Source: Alphaproteobacteria bacterium (lineage in GTDB: Bacteria; Pseudomonadota; Alphaproteobacteria; Bin65). Taken from it: a stretch of DNA of 64,000 nt. Each line of letters begins with the position of its first letter. Position 1 is the stretch's first letter. Below are positions 18,795-27,062 of this stretch, in pieces. Position numbers and translations under genes: made by a program. Under the pieces are notes generated by a model, which searched no databases, was not told the origin of the DNA, and saw only the letters and a list, made by a program, of their open reading frames with translations. The stretch is from assembly GCA_022819985.1 (NCBI GenBank), contig JAJEGH010000028.1, positions 181,003-245,002 on the forward strand. The letters run 5' to 3'.

Positions 18795-18820
18795 ATTACG
18801 TTTTGGGGAAGGGCGGCACG

Positions 18821-19687
18821 GTGCAGATCGCCATTTTTGTCGATGCAGGCTACCTCTATGCCCAAGGGTCGGCCCTGCTGACAGGTCAGAAACAGCGGCG
18901 GGAAACGATAAGGCTATCCGTTAAGGATACTCTGAAGCGGCTGGCCGAAGAGGCGGAAAAGGCTGCTCCAGGAACACGTCTGCTAAGGATCTATTGGTAC
19001 GACGGCCTTCCTCGCGCTAATCGCCCCACCCCTGAGCAGAATGAAGTTTCTTATGCTTCTGACGTCAAGCTCCGACTTGGGATGGTGAACAGTCAGGGTC
19101 AGCAGAAGGGTGTGGATTCCCTGATCGTTACGGATCTTATCGAGTTGGCGCGGAATCGGGCAATCAGCGATGCCCTGATCCTCTCGGGCGATGAGGACAT
19201 CAGAATCGGTGTTCAGGTCGCACAGACTTTCGGCGTCCGAATTCATCTACTTGGAATCAAGCCGGCAAGCGCCTCCCAATCTCCCGACCTGATACAAGAG
19301 TCTGACACACACCATGAGTGGGACGCGGGTGTTGTCGGTCTTTGGATGAGCGTTGACGAAAGATCGATCCTGACCGGCGACACAGTTTCTTCGCCGTCGC
19401 GAGAGAATATGCCCGCTTTGTCTCAATCGTCTGAACTGAGGATGAATGCGGTCATCGAGTCGAAAGTGACCATTGGTACTCTTTTAGCGGTCGATATTGT
19501 GCGCTACGTTGACTATTTGGATACAAACCAGGATCGAATTCCATCCGAAATCGACCGCCCGACATTGGCGCGTTTGCGCCATCGTCTCAAACGCGACCTT
19601 ACAGAATCTGAACGCAAGGAATATCGTAGAATTTTGGCGTCGGAGTTGCGTGCCGCGAGAGACGATGCTGCGTCGCACACGAGTTGA
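18821..19687 (+). CDS. NYN/LabA-like domain protein (PIN-fold putative RNase), horizontally acquired
   Basis: A protein of 288 residues. The N terminus IAIFVDAGYLYAQGSALL supplies the first Asp. Further acidic positions occur in KGVDSLIVTDLIELARNRAISDALILSGDEDIRIGVQVAQTFGVRIHLLGI, the classic NYN (LabA/DUF88) metal site. The C-terminal 100 residues (charged, helical) are unassigned. GTG 18821 is chosen because GGGGAAGGG lies just upstream; an in-frame TTG at 18803 is the alternative. Base composition is clearly richer in A and T than its neighbours. The gene sits between two copies of the CoA-ligase 3' end. RNA cleavage in defence or stress is inferred from the family. Confidence 0.82.
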   Translation: MQIAIFVDAGYLYAQGSALLTGQKQRRETIRLSVKDTLKRLAEEAEKAAPGTRLLRIYWYDGLPRANRPTPEQNEVSYASDVKLRLGMVNSQGQQKGVDSLIVTDLIELARNRAISDALILSGDEDIRIGVQVAQTFGVRIHLLGIKPASASQSPDLIQESDTHHEWDAGVVGLWMSVDERSILTGDTVSSPSRENMPALSQSSELRMNAVIESKVTIGTLLAVDIVRYVDYLDTNQDRIPSEIDRPTLARLRHRLKRDLTESERKEYRRILASELRAARDDAASHTS

Positions 19688-19751
19688 ACCTGACCTCCGC
19701 TCGATCGCCGTTTCCTCGAGCGATAGCCTTTTGCCTATGAGCCACTTCGCC

Positions 19752-19826
19752 GCCGCGCCCTGCCGATCCGGGCCGACCTTGCCATCGCGCTCGACCGCGG
19801 CTGGGCGCAGCTCGGCGAGGCCGGGA
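19752..19826 (+). pseudogene. Fragment of a CMD/AhpD-like gene in the repeat scar
   Basis: In one frame this stretch reads RRALPIRADLAIALDRGWA followed by QLGEAGT. That resembles the N terminus of the CMD/AhpD-like protein at 55431 (SPLPVREGLAASQRRAWA, then RLAEPGE). It is fused directly to remnants of the CoA ligase, so the segment is a mosaic of two broken genes. Short and therefore tentative. Confidence 0.35.
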
Positions 19827-20016
19827 CGAGGTCAGCCTGCCCGGCTCCAGCCAAGCGCATCGCCCGCATCCTGCCGATGACGGCGCCGCCGGACATCGAC
19901 GCCGGCGAGATCACCGACAAGGGCTACCTCAACCAGCGCGCCATCCTGACTGCAAGGGCGGCGCTGGTCGAACGGCTGTACGAGGCCGGCGGCGCGGACG
20001 TGGTGGCGGTGTAGGC
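19813..20016 (+). pseudogene. Duplicated, internally deleted 3' end of CoA ligase gene (direct repeat A, copy 2)
   Basis: Bases 19840-20016 match 18478-18653 with four substitutions and one inserted A that shifts the frame. Just before, 19813-19846 matches 18312-18346. So copy 2 originally reached further into the gene and lost about 138 bp at the shared CGGCT. Homology ends two bases after the stop codon in both copies. The copy has no start and is not functional. Confidence 0.85.
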
Positions 20017-20037
20017 GGCGCCCTGCGCCCTCCTTGC

Positions 20038-20059
20038 GGCGGGCCTGCCGAGGTCCGCC
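20038..20059 (+). terminator. Possible terminator hairpin after CoA ligase repeat copy
   Basis: GGCGGGCC / GGTCCGCC forms an 8-bp stem (one G-T pair) with a 6-base loop. T-rich sequence follows only about 15 bases later. It may be the ligase operon terminator, displaced by the insertion of the NYN segment. Confidence 0.35.
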
Positions 20060-20104
20060 GGGGCCGATCTGCAAAAATATTTCCTTTTTTTTCGATAACA
20101 GTCC

Positions 20105-20133
20105 TTGACAGCGCGAATTTCGTTCTCTATATG
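20105..20133 (+). promoter_or_regulatory. Orphan promoter-like sequence
   Basis: A perfect TTGACA (20105-20110), 17-base spacer and TATATG (20128-20133) in an A+T-rich patch. No coding gene starts within 500 bases, so it may drive a small RNA. Confidence 0.4.
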
Positions 20134-20228
20134 TGCTTTCGCCAACGCCCGAAGTGCGCCCGCCGCGGCCGGCCGACGCCCCTGGAACCTGCGGGTTTCC
20201 CCCTGTCCGCCCCGCCGCCGCCCTCTCC

Positions 20229-20405
20229 CCGTCATTCCGACCGGAGCGCCCCGCAAGGGGGGCGTAGTGGAGGAATCCCGGCGCAGGACTTGGGGTTCCT
20301 GTCGGATGGACCGAGTCGAGATTCCTTGTATCTCACCGAACTGCCCCGGTGCTACGGTGCCGGTGGCGGAAGCGGGCGGGGGTTTGCGCCCGGCCGGAAT
20401 GACGG
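20229..20405. repeat. Inverted-repeat intergenic element, family 1, copy 1
   Basis: The ends are CCGTCATTCCGACCGG and, inverted, CCGTCATTCCGGCCGG (15 of 16 match). The 177-bp element has no ORF. A related element with nearly the same left end lies at 52420-52601. It looks like a dispersed palindromic (MITE- or REP-like) unit. Confidence 0.7.
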
Positions 20406-20505
20406 GTGAGGAACAACGGAACGGCCGGAGCCCTCGTCCTGCCCGGCACTCTCGCCCGGTCAGGACATGGGAACATTTCCTTCTCGAAGTGTAAAAAATA
20501 TAAAG

Positions 20506-20524
20506 ACAGACCGGTCTGTATAAT
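20506..20524. promoter_or_regulatory. Palindromic operator overlapping a TATAAT box
   Basis: ACAGACCGGTCTGT (20506-20519) is a perfect 14-bp palindrome of the kind bound by TetR-type repressors. It runs directly into TATAAT (20519-20524). No good -35 box is seen. The next gene is the macrodomain gene at 20717. Confidence 0.45.
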
Positions 20525-20716
20525 TCAGCTTATCGACCGAAAAAGGCGGAAAACTGCAGAAAAATGGCGTTTGTGGAGAAAATTACTGGAACGACCGCTC
20601 AAAAAAGGACAACCCTGCGGCCGGCGACCCTCTCCTTCCCCTGGCGGAGGGGGATTGTGCCGGCGTCTTCGCTCCTTTACAGAGCAGCCCGACCGACAGG
20701 GAGCCGAAGCCGCCGG

Positions 20717-21238
20717 ATGCGCGACCGGATCGAGATTTTCGAAGGTGACATCACGGCGTTGCGCGTCGACGCCATCGTCAACGCGGCCAACACGGCGCTG
20801 CTCGGCGGCGGCGGGGTCGACGGCGCGATCCACCGGGCCGCCGGACCGCGCCTGCTCGAGGAATGCCGCACGCTCGGCGGCTGCGATACGGGCGATGCCA
20901 AACTGACCGGCGGTTACGATCTTCCGGCCCGCTATGTGATCCACACGGTCGGCCCGGTCTGGCAGGGCGGCGACCGCGGCGAGCCCGGACTGCTGGCCCG
21001 CTGCTACCGCCGCTGTTTCGAGATCGCCGCCGGCAAGGACCTCGCCTCCATCGCGTTTCCCGCCATCGGCACCGGCGTCTACGGCTATCCGCTGGACCGG
21101 GCGACCCGCATCGCGCTTGCCGAGACGAGACGCCATCTCGAAAGCGGCAGCCCTCCGGAGCGGATCGTTTTCGCCTGTTTCGGCGCCGCGGCGCGGGACA
21201 TGTACGCGGCGCTGCTCGACGACCTCTTCGCCGGCTGA
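20717..21238 (+). CDS. Macrodomain protein (YmdB-like ADP-ribose/O-acetyl-ADP-ribose hydrolase)
   Basis: A single macrodomain of 173 residues. [21 protein letters not shown] carries the adenine-binding Asp and the catalytic Asn region. [15 protein letters not shown] is the phosphate loop, and [16 protein letters not shown] is the second glycine-rich loop. The length fits bacterial YmdB-type enzymes that remove ADP-ribose or deacetylate O-acetyl-ADP-ribose. ATG 20717 is chosen; an in-frame start at 20564 would add about 50 residues encoded by repeat-like DNA. It stands alone on its strand, near the foreign NYN gene. Confidence 0.88.
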   Translation: MRDRIEIFEGDITALRVDAIVNAANTALLGGGGVDGAIHRAAGPRLLEECRTLGGCDTGDAKLTGGYDLPARYVIHTVGPVWQGGDRGEPGLLARCYRRCFEIAAGKDLASIAFPAIGTGVYGYPLDRATRIALAETRRHLESGSPPERIVFACFGAAARDMYAALLDDLFAG

Positions 21239-21302
21239 ACCGGCCCCCGCCGGTGCGTCCCGGGCCGGCGCGTCCCCGGCCCGCGCGTCCCCGGCCCGCG
21301 CG

Positions 21303-22310
21303 TCAGGGCGCCTCGGCCCGGATCCTCGCGTCGATGATCCGGCGCGCCGCGACGCCGCCGGCATCGCAGTTGATCGCCAGCAGGGCCCCGCCGGCCGGGT
21401 CGGTCTCGATCATGCGCTGCTGGCTCTCCAGCACGTCGCGGTCCTCTTCGAAGGTCTGCACGGTCTGGCGCCGCACCAGGTCCGACAGTTCCGCGTCGTC
21501 CTGCAAAAAGCTGCGCGATACGCTCCAGAAATAGTGGGTCGACGCTTCCGTTTCCGGCGTCAGCGCATTCAGGATCCACCAGTTCAGCACCTTGCCCGCG
21601 TCGGCCGGGCTCACCGCGGCGCCGCCGGCGTCGATTTTGATATGGGCCGGCGGCTCGAAGACGATCTTCTGCCAGCGATCGATATTGCCGGTGAAGTTGC
21701 GCGCCCGCCGGAACAGGGGCGGCGGATCGCAGTCCTTCATGAGGCGGGTGACGCGGACGGTCTCGCCCTCCGTCTCGGTCTTCTGCGGCGTATGGGCGAC
21801 CGCCATGTTGCCGATGGTCCGCGCGTGCACATAGGTTTCGTGGGTCAGGTCGAGCAGATTGTCGACCAGCAGCCGGTAATCCGCCTTGAAGTTCAGATAG
21901 CCGCCGACCGGCGTCCAGCCCGGCGCGTCGTTCCAGCGGTAATCGGGGATCGTCCCGGGATCGGCCAGCGCCGGATCGCCGAGCCAGATCCACAGCCAGG
22001 TGTGTTTCTCGACCAGAGGATAGACCCGCGCCCTGAGGCGCGGCGGGATATTGCCCTGCCCCGGAATGAAGGTGCAGGCGCCCGCGCCGTCGAAGCGCAG
22101 CCCGTGATACAGGCATTGCACCTCGTCGCCGACCAGGCTGCCGAGCGAAAGCTGGGTCTTGCGGTGCGGGCAGCGGTCTTCCATGGCGACCGGCGCGCCG
22201 TCCTCCTTGCGGAACATGACCACCGGCTCGCCGCAGATCCAGCGCGCCAGCAGCGACCGGCCGACCTCCTTCGCCGTCGCCGCGACATACCAGCCGTTCC
22301 TGATGAACAT
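21303..22310 (-). CDS. Rieske aromatic ring-hydroxylating oxygenase (VanA-like)
   Basis: A protein of 335 residues. The Rieske cluster is formed by DRCPHRKTQLSLG (Cys-x-His) and QCLYHGLRFDG (Cys-x-x-His). The mononuclear iron site is DNLLDLTHETYVHARTIGN (Asp/His/His). Size and layout match vanillate O-demethylase and related alpha-only oxygenases that act on aromatic acids or ethers. Start at 22310 gives MFIRNGWYVAA, the usual family N terminus. It follows the VOC gene by 14 bases in one operon, suggesting joint attack on an aromatic. No reductase gene is adjacent. Confidence 0.9.
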   Translation of the reverse strand: MFIRNGWYVAATAKEVGRSLLARWICGEPVVMFRKEDGAPVAMEDRCPHRKTQLSLGSLVGDEVQCLYHGLRFDGAGACTFIPGQGNIPPRLRARVYPLVEKHTWLWIWLGDPALADPGTIPDYRWNDAPGWTPVGGYLNFKADYRLLVDNLLDLTHETYVHARTIGNMAVAHTPQKTETEGETVRVTRLMKDCDPPPLFRRARNFTGNIDRWQKIVFEPPAHIKIDAGGAAVSPADAGKVLNWWILNALTPETEASTHYFWSVSRSFLQDDAELSDLVRRQTVQTFEEDRDVLESQQRMIETDPAGGALLAINCDAGGVAARRIIDARIRAEAP

Positions 22311-22324
22311 AGGCCCCTCCCCGC

Positions 22325-22942
22325 TCAACCGTCCGGCAGGTCCCCGGCGTACCGGGCCAGCCATGCCGCGTCGACGCCGTCCATCGTCAGGAGCTCGGCC
22401 GCAGCCTCCGCCTTCGTCTGGGTCACCGCCTCGATATTGCGCTGGCGCTCGCCCTGGGTGGGCTGGCAGGCGAATTCCAGCCGGATGCCGTTGGGATCGC
22501 GCAGGTAGACGCCGACCATGCCCGGCAGTTGTTCGATGGCGCCGCTGTTCGGCACGCCGTGCCGCTCCAGCCGCTCCAGGATGTCCCGGAAGCGGGCCGC
22601 GGTGCAGGCGACGGCGACATGCTGCATGCCGCCGACGGCGTTGCGGTTGGCCTGCGGCTCCGCGCCTTCCGGTATCTCGAAGAAGGCGAGCAGACTGTCG
22701 TTGCCCATGTCGAAGAAATAGTGGCGGATTTCCTCGTAGGGCGGGTTGCCGCGGTTGCCCGGCCCGTTGCCCAGGCCCGGCGGCACCTTCATGGCGTGGA
22801 CCAGCGGCATGCCGAGCACGCCGACATAGAATTCGACGGTCGCCTTCATGTCCGCGGTGGTCAGCGCGAGATGGTGCACCCCGCGCGTCGGGGCCTCGCC
22901 GGTGTGGCGCCGCGACGGCGCCGGTCTGAGCCGTTCGTTCAT
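22325..22942 (-). CDS. VOC family protein (glyoxalase/extradiol dioxygenase superfamily)
   Basis: A protein of 205 residues with two beta-alpha-beta-beta-beta modules. Candidate metal ligands are His in GVHHLALTT, His in GGMQHVAVA and Glu in GIRLEFACQ. VYLRDPNGIRLEF is the typical closing strand. The C-terminal 40 residues form an extra helical tail. The start at 22942 gives MNERLRPAPSRR. It is first in the operon with the Rieske oxygenase, which favours a role in aromatic breakdown, but the reaction cannot be named from sequence. Confidence 0.85.
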   Translation of the reverse strand: MNERLRPAPSRRHTGEAPTRGVHHLALTTADMKATVEFYVGVLGMPLVHAMKVPPGLGNGPGNRGNPPYEEIRHYFFDMGNDSLLAFFEIPEGAEPQANRNAVGGMQHVAVACTAARFRDILERLERHGVPNSGAIEQLPGMVGVYLRDPNGIRLEFACQPTQGERQRNIEAVTQTKAEAAAELLTMDGVDAAWLARYAGDLPDG

Positions 22943-23050
22943 GCCCTCCCCCCGCATTTGGACTCCGGGCGGCCGCCCGGAGCGCCGCAACCGGGTGCGG
23001 AACGGGCGGGCCTGCCGGACAAGGTGCCCGGGCCGCGCTCCGCCGGCAAG

Positions 23051-23102
23051 CCCGCAGCTACGGCCCGCAGCTACGGCCCGCAGCTACGGTCCGCGGCTAC
23101 GG
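23051..23102. repeat. Four 13-bp tandem repeats
   Basis: The unit CCCGCAGCTACGG occurs three times exactly, and a fourth time as TCCGCGGCTACGG. They lie between the VOC gene start and the acyltransferase stop. Probably a replication-slippage minisatellite; no coding or regulatory role is evident. Confidence 0.85.
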
Positions 23103-23131
23103 CCCCCGGGGCGCGCAGCGGGAAATCCGGG

Positions 23132-24106
23132 CTATCGGTTCCAGCGCCGGTGCAGCCAGAGCCACTGGTCCGGCGTCTCGCGCACCCATTCGGCGATCCG
23201 GTCGTTGACCCGCTGCATGAAGCGCGCTTCGTCGGCCCGGTCGTCGCCGGTCCGCTCCACCGTTATCGGATCGTCGAGCTGGATGGCGAACCGCCGGCCG
23301 CCCAGACGCCGGCAGCACGCGCCGAACACCGGCGCATCGAAGCGCAGGGCAAGGCGCGCCAGCGTCACCCCCGTCATGGCCGGCCGGCCGAGAAAATCCA
23401 GCGCGACGCCGCGGTTGTTCTTCTGGTCGACCAGCAACGCGAGCCGGCCGCCCTCGGCCATGACCCGGCCCGCCGCGACGCCGCCCTGGTAGCCCTTGGG
23501 CAGCAGTTCGAACAGGCCGGTGCGGCTGCGGTCCACGAGCCAGGCGACATAGGGGTTGTTGGGGCGCCGGAAGACGACGGAGGTGAAGGCGCCGAAATTC
23601 GCCGCCCCGACCGCCAGGAATTCCCAGTTGCCCATATGGGGCACGAAAATCAGCGCCGGGCCGCGGTGGGTGAGCAGGCGGACGAAATTTTCGGCGCCGC
23701 GGATCTCGATCCGCCCGCCCCGCAGACTGACCGACTCGCCGGCCCGCGCCGCCGCCATCAGGCGTTCGACGCCGGTTTCGGACAGGGCTTCCTGCAAGGC
23801 GGGATCCCACAGCGCCTCGATGCGCGCCGATTCGGCGGCAACCCGGCCGAGATTGTCCCACATCCGGCGCACGACCTGCCGGCGGCGGGGCGCGGGCATA
23901 TCCGGGAAAGTCCGTTTGAGGTTGACCCTGGCGCGCCGCGAAAAGGGCAGCAGGGGGCCGAGGGTGCGTCCGACGAAGCCGCCGATCGCCGAGGCGGCCG
24001 GCGGCGGAACGAGGCGCATCAGGCCCAGGAACAGGAATACCGGCGCGGCTTCGAGCACCCGGACCAGCGGCAGGAACCGCGCCGCAGCCGCCCGCCGGCG
24101 CCCCAT
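23132..24106 (-). CDS. Lipid A biosynthesis (LpxL/HtrB-like) acyltransferase
   Basis: A protein of 324 residues. A membrane-proximal N terminus (FLPLVRVLEAAPVFLFLGLMRLVPP) precedes the acyltransferase core: FVPHMGNWEF is the HxxxxE catalytic motif, VVFRRPNNPYVAWLVDRSR the substrate loop, and LALLVDQKNNRGVALDFLGRPA the block typical of lauroyl/myristoyl transferases. The closing PDQWLWLHRRW is a family signature. It would add secondary acyl chains to lipid A at the inner membrane. It is a monocistronic gene among catabolic genes. Confidence 0.88.
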   Translation of the reverse strand: MGRRRAAAARFLPLVRVLEAAPVFLFLGLMRLVPPPAASAIGGFVGRTLGPLLPFSRRARVNLKRTFPDMPAPRRRQVVRRMWDNLGRVAAESARIEALWDPALQEALSETGVERLMAAARAGESVSLRGGRIEIRGAENFVRLLTHRGPALIFVPHMGNWEFLAVGAANFGAFTSVVFRRPNNPYVAWLVDRSRTGLFELLPKGYQGGVAAGRVMAEGGRLALLVDQKNNRGVALDFLGRPAMTGVTLARLALRFDAPVFGACCRRLGGRRFAIQLDDPITVERTGDDRADEARFMQRVNDRIAEWVRETPDQWLWLHRRWNR

Positions 24107-24345
24107 GACTCAGAGCCTCCCCGAAGGGTTCGCAGGCTGAGGACGAGCGGCGGAAACGGCGCCCGGGGGCGGAACCGAAATGGTCTGATAACGCATTGTA
24201 TTTCCGCAGTAATCCTGTGGCGCCGCAGACGTTTCCCCACGATCGACCCGACGATGGCAGCGGGATCCTGCGGGAATATCACGCTCCATCGAACCGGGAC
24301 AGGCGCAACATCCGCCACCGGCCCGGCGCCGGGCCGGCCGGCGTG

Positions 24346-25905
24346 TCATCCCGTGCCGGGGTAGAGCGCGGCGCGGACCTCCCGCTTGAGAATCTTGCCG
24401 TAGCCGCTCTTCGGCAGCGCATCGACGAAATGGATGTCGGTGGGAAGCTTGAACGCGGCGACGGATTCGCGGCACCACGCGATCAGCGCGGCGGCATCGG
24501 CCTGCGCGCCGTCGCGGAGCACGACGGCCGCCGCCACCGCCTCGCCCCACTCCTCGTCCGGAATGCCGAAGACCGCCGCCTCGGCAACGTCCCGGTGCCG
24601 ATGCAGCGCCTCCTCGATCTCGCGGGGATAGATGTTGGTCCCGCCCTTGATCACCATGTCCTTGATGCGGTCGGTGATGTACAGGTAGCCGTCCTCGTCC
24701 TTCCAGCCGACGTCGCCGGTGTGAAGCCAGCCGCCGCGCAAGGTCTCTGCGCTGGCCTCCGGCGCGTTCCAGTAGCCCTGCATGACGACGTCGCCGCGAA
24801 CGACGATCTCGCCGGGCGATCCCTGCTCGACGGGGGTGTCGTCCGGAGCGAAAACCTCGACCTCGGCGCCGTAACATTCGCGCCCGACCGACGCCAGGCG
24901 CCGCGATGACGTCTCGAGCGCTGCGCGATGCTCCGACTGCGATAGGAAGGTGCAGGCGAGCGGCGCTTCGCCCTGTGCGTAGACGTTGACGAAAATCGGC
25001 CCGAAGCGATCGAGCGCCCGGCGCAGCGGCTCGAGATGCAGCGGTCCGCCGCCGTACTGCACCGTCTTCAGGCTGGATATGTCGTGGCGGACCGGCCAGG
25101 GCCCGTCGAGCAGCCGGTGGATCATCGTGGACACCAGCGAAGCCTTGGTCACCCGGTGGCGCTCGACCATCCGGTAGAAATCTTCGGCCCCGAAGCGCTG
25201 GAACTCCGGGAAAACGTGGGCGCCGGCGCCGGCGGTCTGATGGAAGACCAGAAGCCCGGCCGCATGGCTCATCGGCGTGACATGGGCCAGCCGTTCGTTG
25301 ACGCCGCTGGGCCAGATATCGATGAGCTGGGCATCGACCATGGCGCCGAGCGAGCGATGGGTATGAACGGCGCCTTTCGGGTGCCCGGTGGTGCCCGATG
25401 TGTAGAAGATCCACGACACCGTATCCCGGCCGACCGGGGCATCGGGGATCGACGCCGCGTCGGCAACCAGTTCCTCGTAATCCGCGATCCCTGGATCGAC
25501 CGGCCCCGCGCTCCCGATAACGATAAAATGCTCCAGCGCCGGCATCCGGTCCCGCACGCCCAGCAGCCCGGCCGCCCGCGACGCGCTGCACAGGACGGCC
25601 CGCGTCCCGCAGTCGTCGAGCATGTAGGCGTGCTCGGCCGGATGCAGACGGCTGTTGACCGGGACGATCGCGAGCCCGGCGCGCAGCGGCCCCAGCAGGC
25701 ATTCGATCGCACGCGGTTCGGTATCCACCACGATGCCGACCCGGTCGCCGTCGGCGAGGCCGAGCCGCCGCAATCCGCCGGCCAGCCGCCCGACCCGGTC
25801 GTCCAGCCAGGCGTAGCTGCGCTCCCGTTCGCCATGCAGGATTGCCGGCGCATCGGGATGGCGCCGCGCCGCCCGCGTCAGATGGCAGGCCAGGTTGATG
25901 GGCAT
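24346..25905 (-). CDS. AMP-dependent acyl-CoA synthetase
   Basis: A protein of 519 residues, ANL superfamily. The P-loop is IFYTSGTTGHPKGAVHTH; other motifs are YGGGPLHLEPLRRAL, GYWNAPEASAETLRGGWLHTGDVGWKDEDGYLYITDRIKDMVIKGG split over the hinge, and the catalytic Lys in PKSGYGKILKREVR. Medium-chain or aromatic acid activation is likely. It lies 24 bases downstream of the enoyl-CoA hydratase, so the two form a short operon for degradation of an acyl-CoA. It is distinct from the ligase at 16765. Confidence 0.9.
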   Translation of the reverse strand: MPINLACHLTRAARRHPDAPAILHGERERSYAWLDDRVGRLAGGLRRLGLADGDRVGIVVDTEPRAIECLLGPLRAGLAIVPVNSRLHPAEHAYMLDDCGTRAVLCSASRAAGLLGVRDRMPALEHFIVIGSAGPVDPGIADYEELVADAASIPDAPVGRDTVSWIFYTSGTTGHPKGAVHTHRSLGAMVDAQLIDIWPSGVNERLAHVTPMSHAAGLLVFHQTAGAGAHVFPEFQRFGAEDFYRMVERHRVTKASLVSTMIHRLLDGPWPVRHDISSLKTVQYGGGPLHLEPLRRALDRFGPIFVNVYAQGEAPLACTFLSQSEHRAALETSSRRLASVGRECYGAEVEVFAPDDTPVEQGSPGEIVVRGDVVMQGYWNAPEASAETLRGGWLHTGDVGWKDEDGYLYITDRIKDMVIKGGTNIYPREIEEALHRHRDVAEAAVFGIPDEEWGEAVAAAVVLRDGAQADAAALIAWCRESVAAFKLPTDIHFVDALPKSGYGKILKREVRAALYPGTG

Positions 25906-25929
25906 ACCGGCGTCCGGGAACCGGCCGGT

Positions 25930-26739
25930 TCAGCGGCCGTGCCGTCCGGGCCAGTCCGCCTCGCGCTTCCCGAGGAAAGCGGAGACGCCTTCCCTGGCGT
26001 CGGCCGCATGGGCGTTGCGGGCAGCGACCTCGCCGGCAAAGTCGTAGGCGGCGTCGATATCCAGCTCGAGTTGCCGGTAGAAACTGCGTTTCCCCAGCGC
26101 AATGGCGTAGGGCGATTTGGATGCGATTTCGTCCGCCAGTTCGTCCACTGCGGCATCGAGCCCGTCGGCCGGCACCACCTCGTTGACCAGACCCATGCGG
26201 AAGGCGTCGTCCGCCTCGTAAAGCCGGCCGGTCAGCAGCATCTGCATGGCGTGCTTGCGCCCGATGGTGCGGCTGAGCGCGACCGACGGCGTCGAGCACC
26301 ATGTGCCGATATTGACGCCCGGCGTTGCAAAGCGCGCGTCTGCGGAAGCGATGGCGAGGTCGCAGGTGGCGACGAGCTGGCAGCCGGCGGCTGTTGCGAT
26401 CCCGTGAACCTTCGCGATGACGGGCTGCGGAAGGCGGTTGATCGACAGCATCATGCGGTTGCAAACGTCGGCAAGGCGACGGGCGAATTCTCCGCCGTCT
26501 TCGTTGCTGTCGAGAATCTCCTTCAGGTCATGGCCGGTGCAGAAAAAGCGCCCGGCGCCTTCGAGGACGACGACCCGAACCGAGGTGTCGCTCTCCATCC
26601 GCTGCCAGAGATCCTGCAACGAACCGAGCAGTTCGAGCGACAGCGCATTGCCCGATTCGGGGCGGTTGAGCGTGGCGTAGAGAACCGCACCGCGCCGGCG
26701 GGTCTGCAACACATCCGATGTTCGAGTCGACGCATCCAT
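25930..26739 (-). CDS. Enoyl-CoA hydratase/isomerase family protein
   Basis: A crotonase-fold protein of 269 residues. The oxyanion-hole blocks are GRFFCTGHDLKE and GIATAAGCQLVATCDLAIA. The position of the second catalytic Glu is occupied by NIGTWCSTP, as in ECHDC3-like members, so hydratase activity is uncertain. Start 26739 gives MDASTRTSD. It is first in an operon with the CoA synthetase at 24346. Confidence 0.87.
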   Translation of the reverse strand: MDASTRTSDVLQTRRRGAVLYATLNRPESGNALSLELLGSLQDLWQRMESDTSVRVVVLEGAGRFFCTGHDLKEILDSNEDGGEFARRLADVCNRMMLSINRLPQPVIAKVHGIATAAGCQLVATCDLAIASADARFATPGVNIGTWCSTPSVALSRTIGRKHAMQMLLTGRLYEADDAFRMGLVNEVVPADGLDAAVDELADEIASKSPYAIALGKRSFYRQLELDIDAAYDFAGEVAARNAHAADAREGVSAFLGKREADWPGRHGR

Positions 26740-27062
26740 GCTCAAGAGTTCCTGTAGCCCGGATATCCGGCAAGGTACCGGCTGACCCAAACTGCGGCAA
26801 TCGGGATAACATCGATCCGCTGCCGCCGGCTACCGTAGCTGCCGCCCCGGCAGAAGCACCGAAACCGGTCAATTTCCGGGCGCCGGGCGCTGGGCGCCGA
26901 TCGGGGCGGTCTTCTCCCCCCGAAGCGCCTGCCCTGCGTCTCCGCCCGACGCCGTTGAATTTCACATGGGGAACGGAACGGAACAATGAAGAACGGAAAG
27001 TCCAGGATAACCCGATATTCAGGGCTCCTTGGGAAGGCAGGGGAACCTGGAGTAAATGCGGA
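26740..27062. other. Intergenic region, nothing recognised
   Basis: About 320 bases between the enoyl-CoA hydratase start and tRNA-Phe. I see no gene, repeat or clear promoter. It would hold the upstream promoter of the minus-strand hydratase/synthetase operon. Confidence 0.5.

Larger units (their letters stand above)
20017..20716. other. 700-bp intergenic region with palindromic element and two promoter-like sites
   Basis: No convincing gene is seen. It contains a hairpin at 20038-20059, a strong promoter-like sequence at 20105-20133 with no obvious gene behind it, an inverted-repeat element at 20229-20405, and a palindrome overlapping a perfect TATAAT at 20506-20524. The last 150 bases before the macrodomain gene hold a C/G-rich CCTGGCGGAGGGGG sequence that looks repetitive. 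Confidence 0.6.

Noticed and set aside
18803..18820. TTG start for the NYN gene
   Set aside because: GTG 18821 has a better placed GGGGAAGGG and gives the normal N terminus that leads directly into the IAIFVDAGY strand.
20564..20716. N-terminal extension of the macrodomain protein from an upstream ATG
   Set aside because: The extra 51 residues are basic low-complexity sequence encoded by repeat-like DNA, and the macrodomain is complete from 20717.
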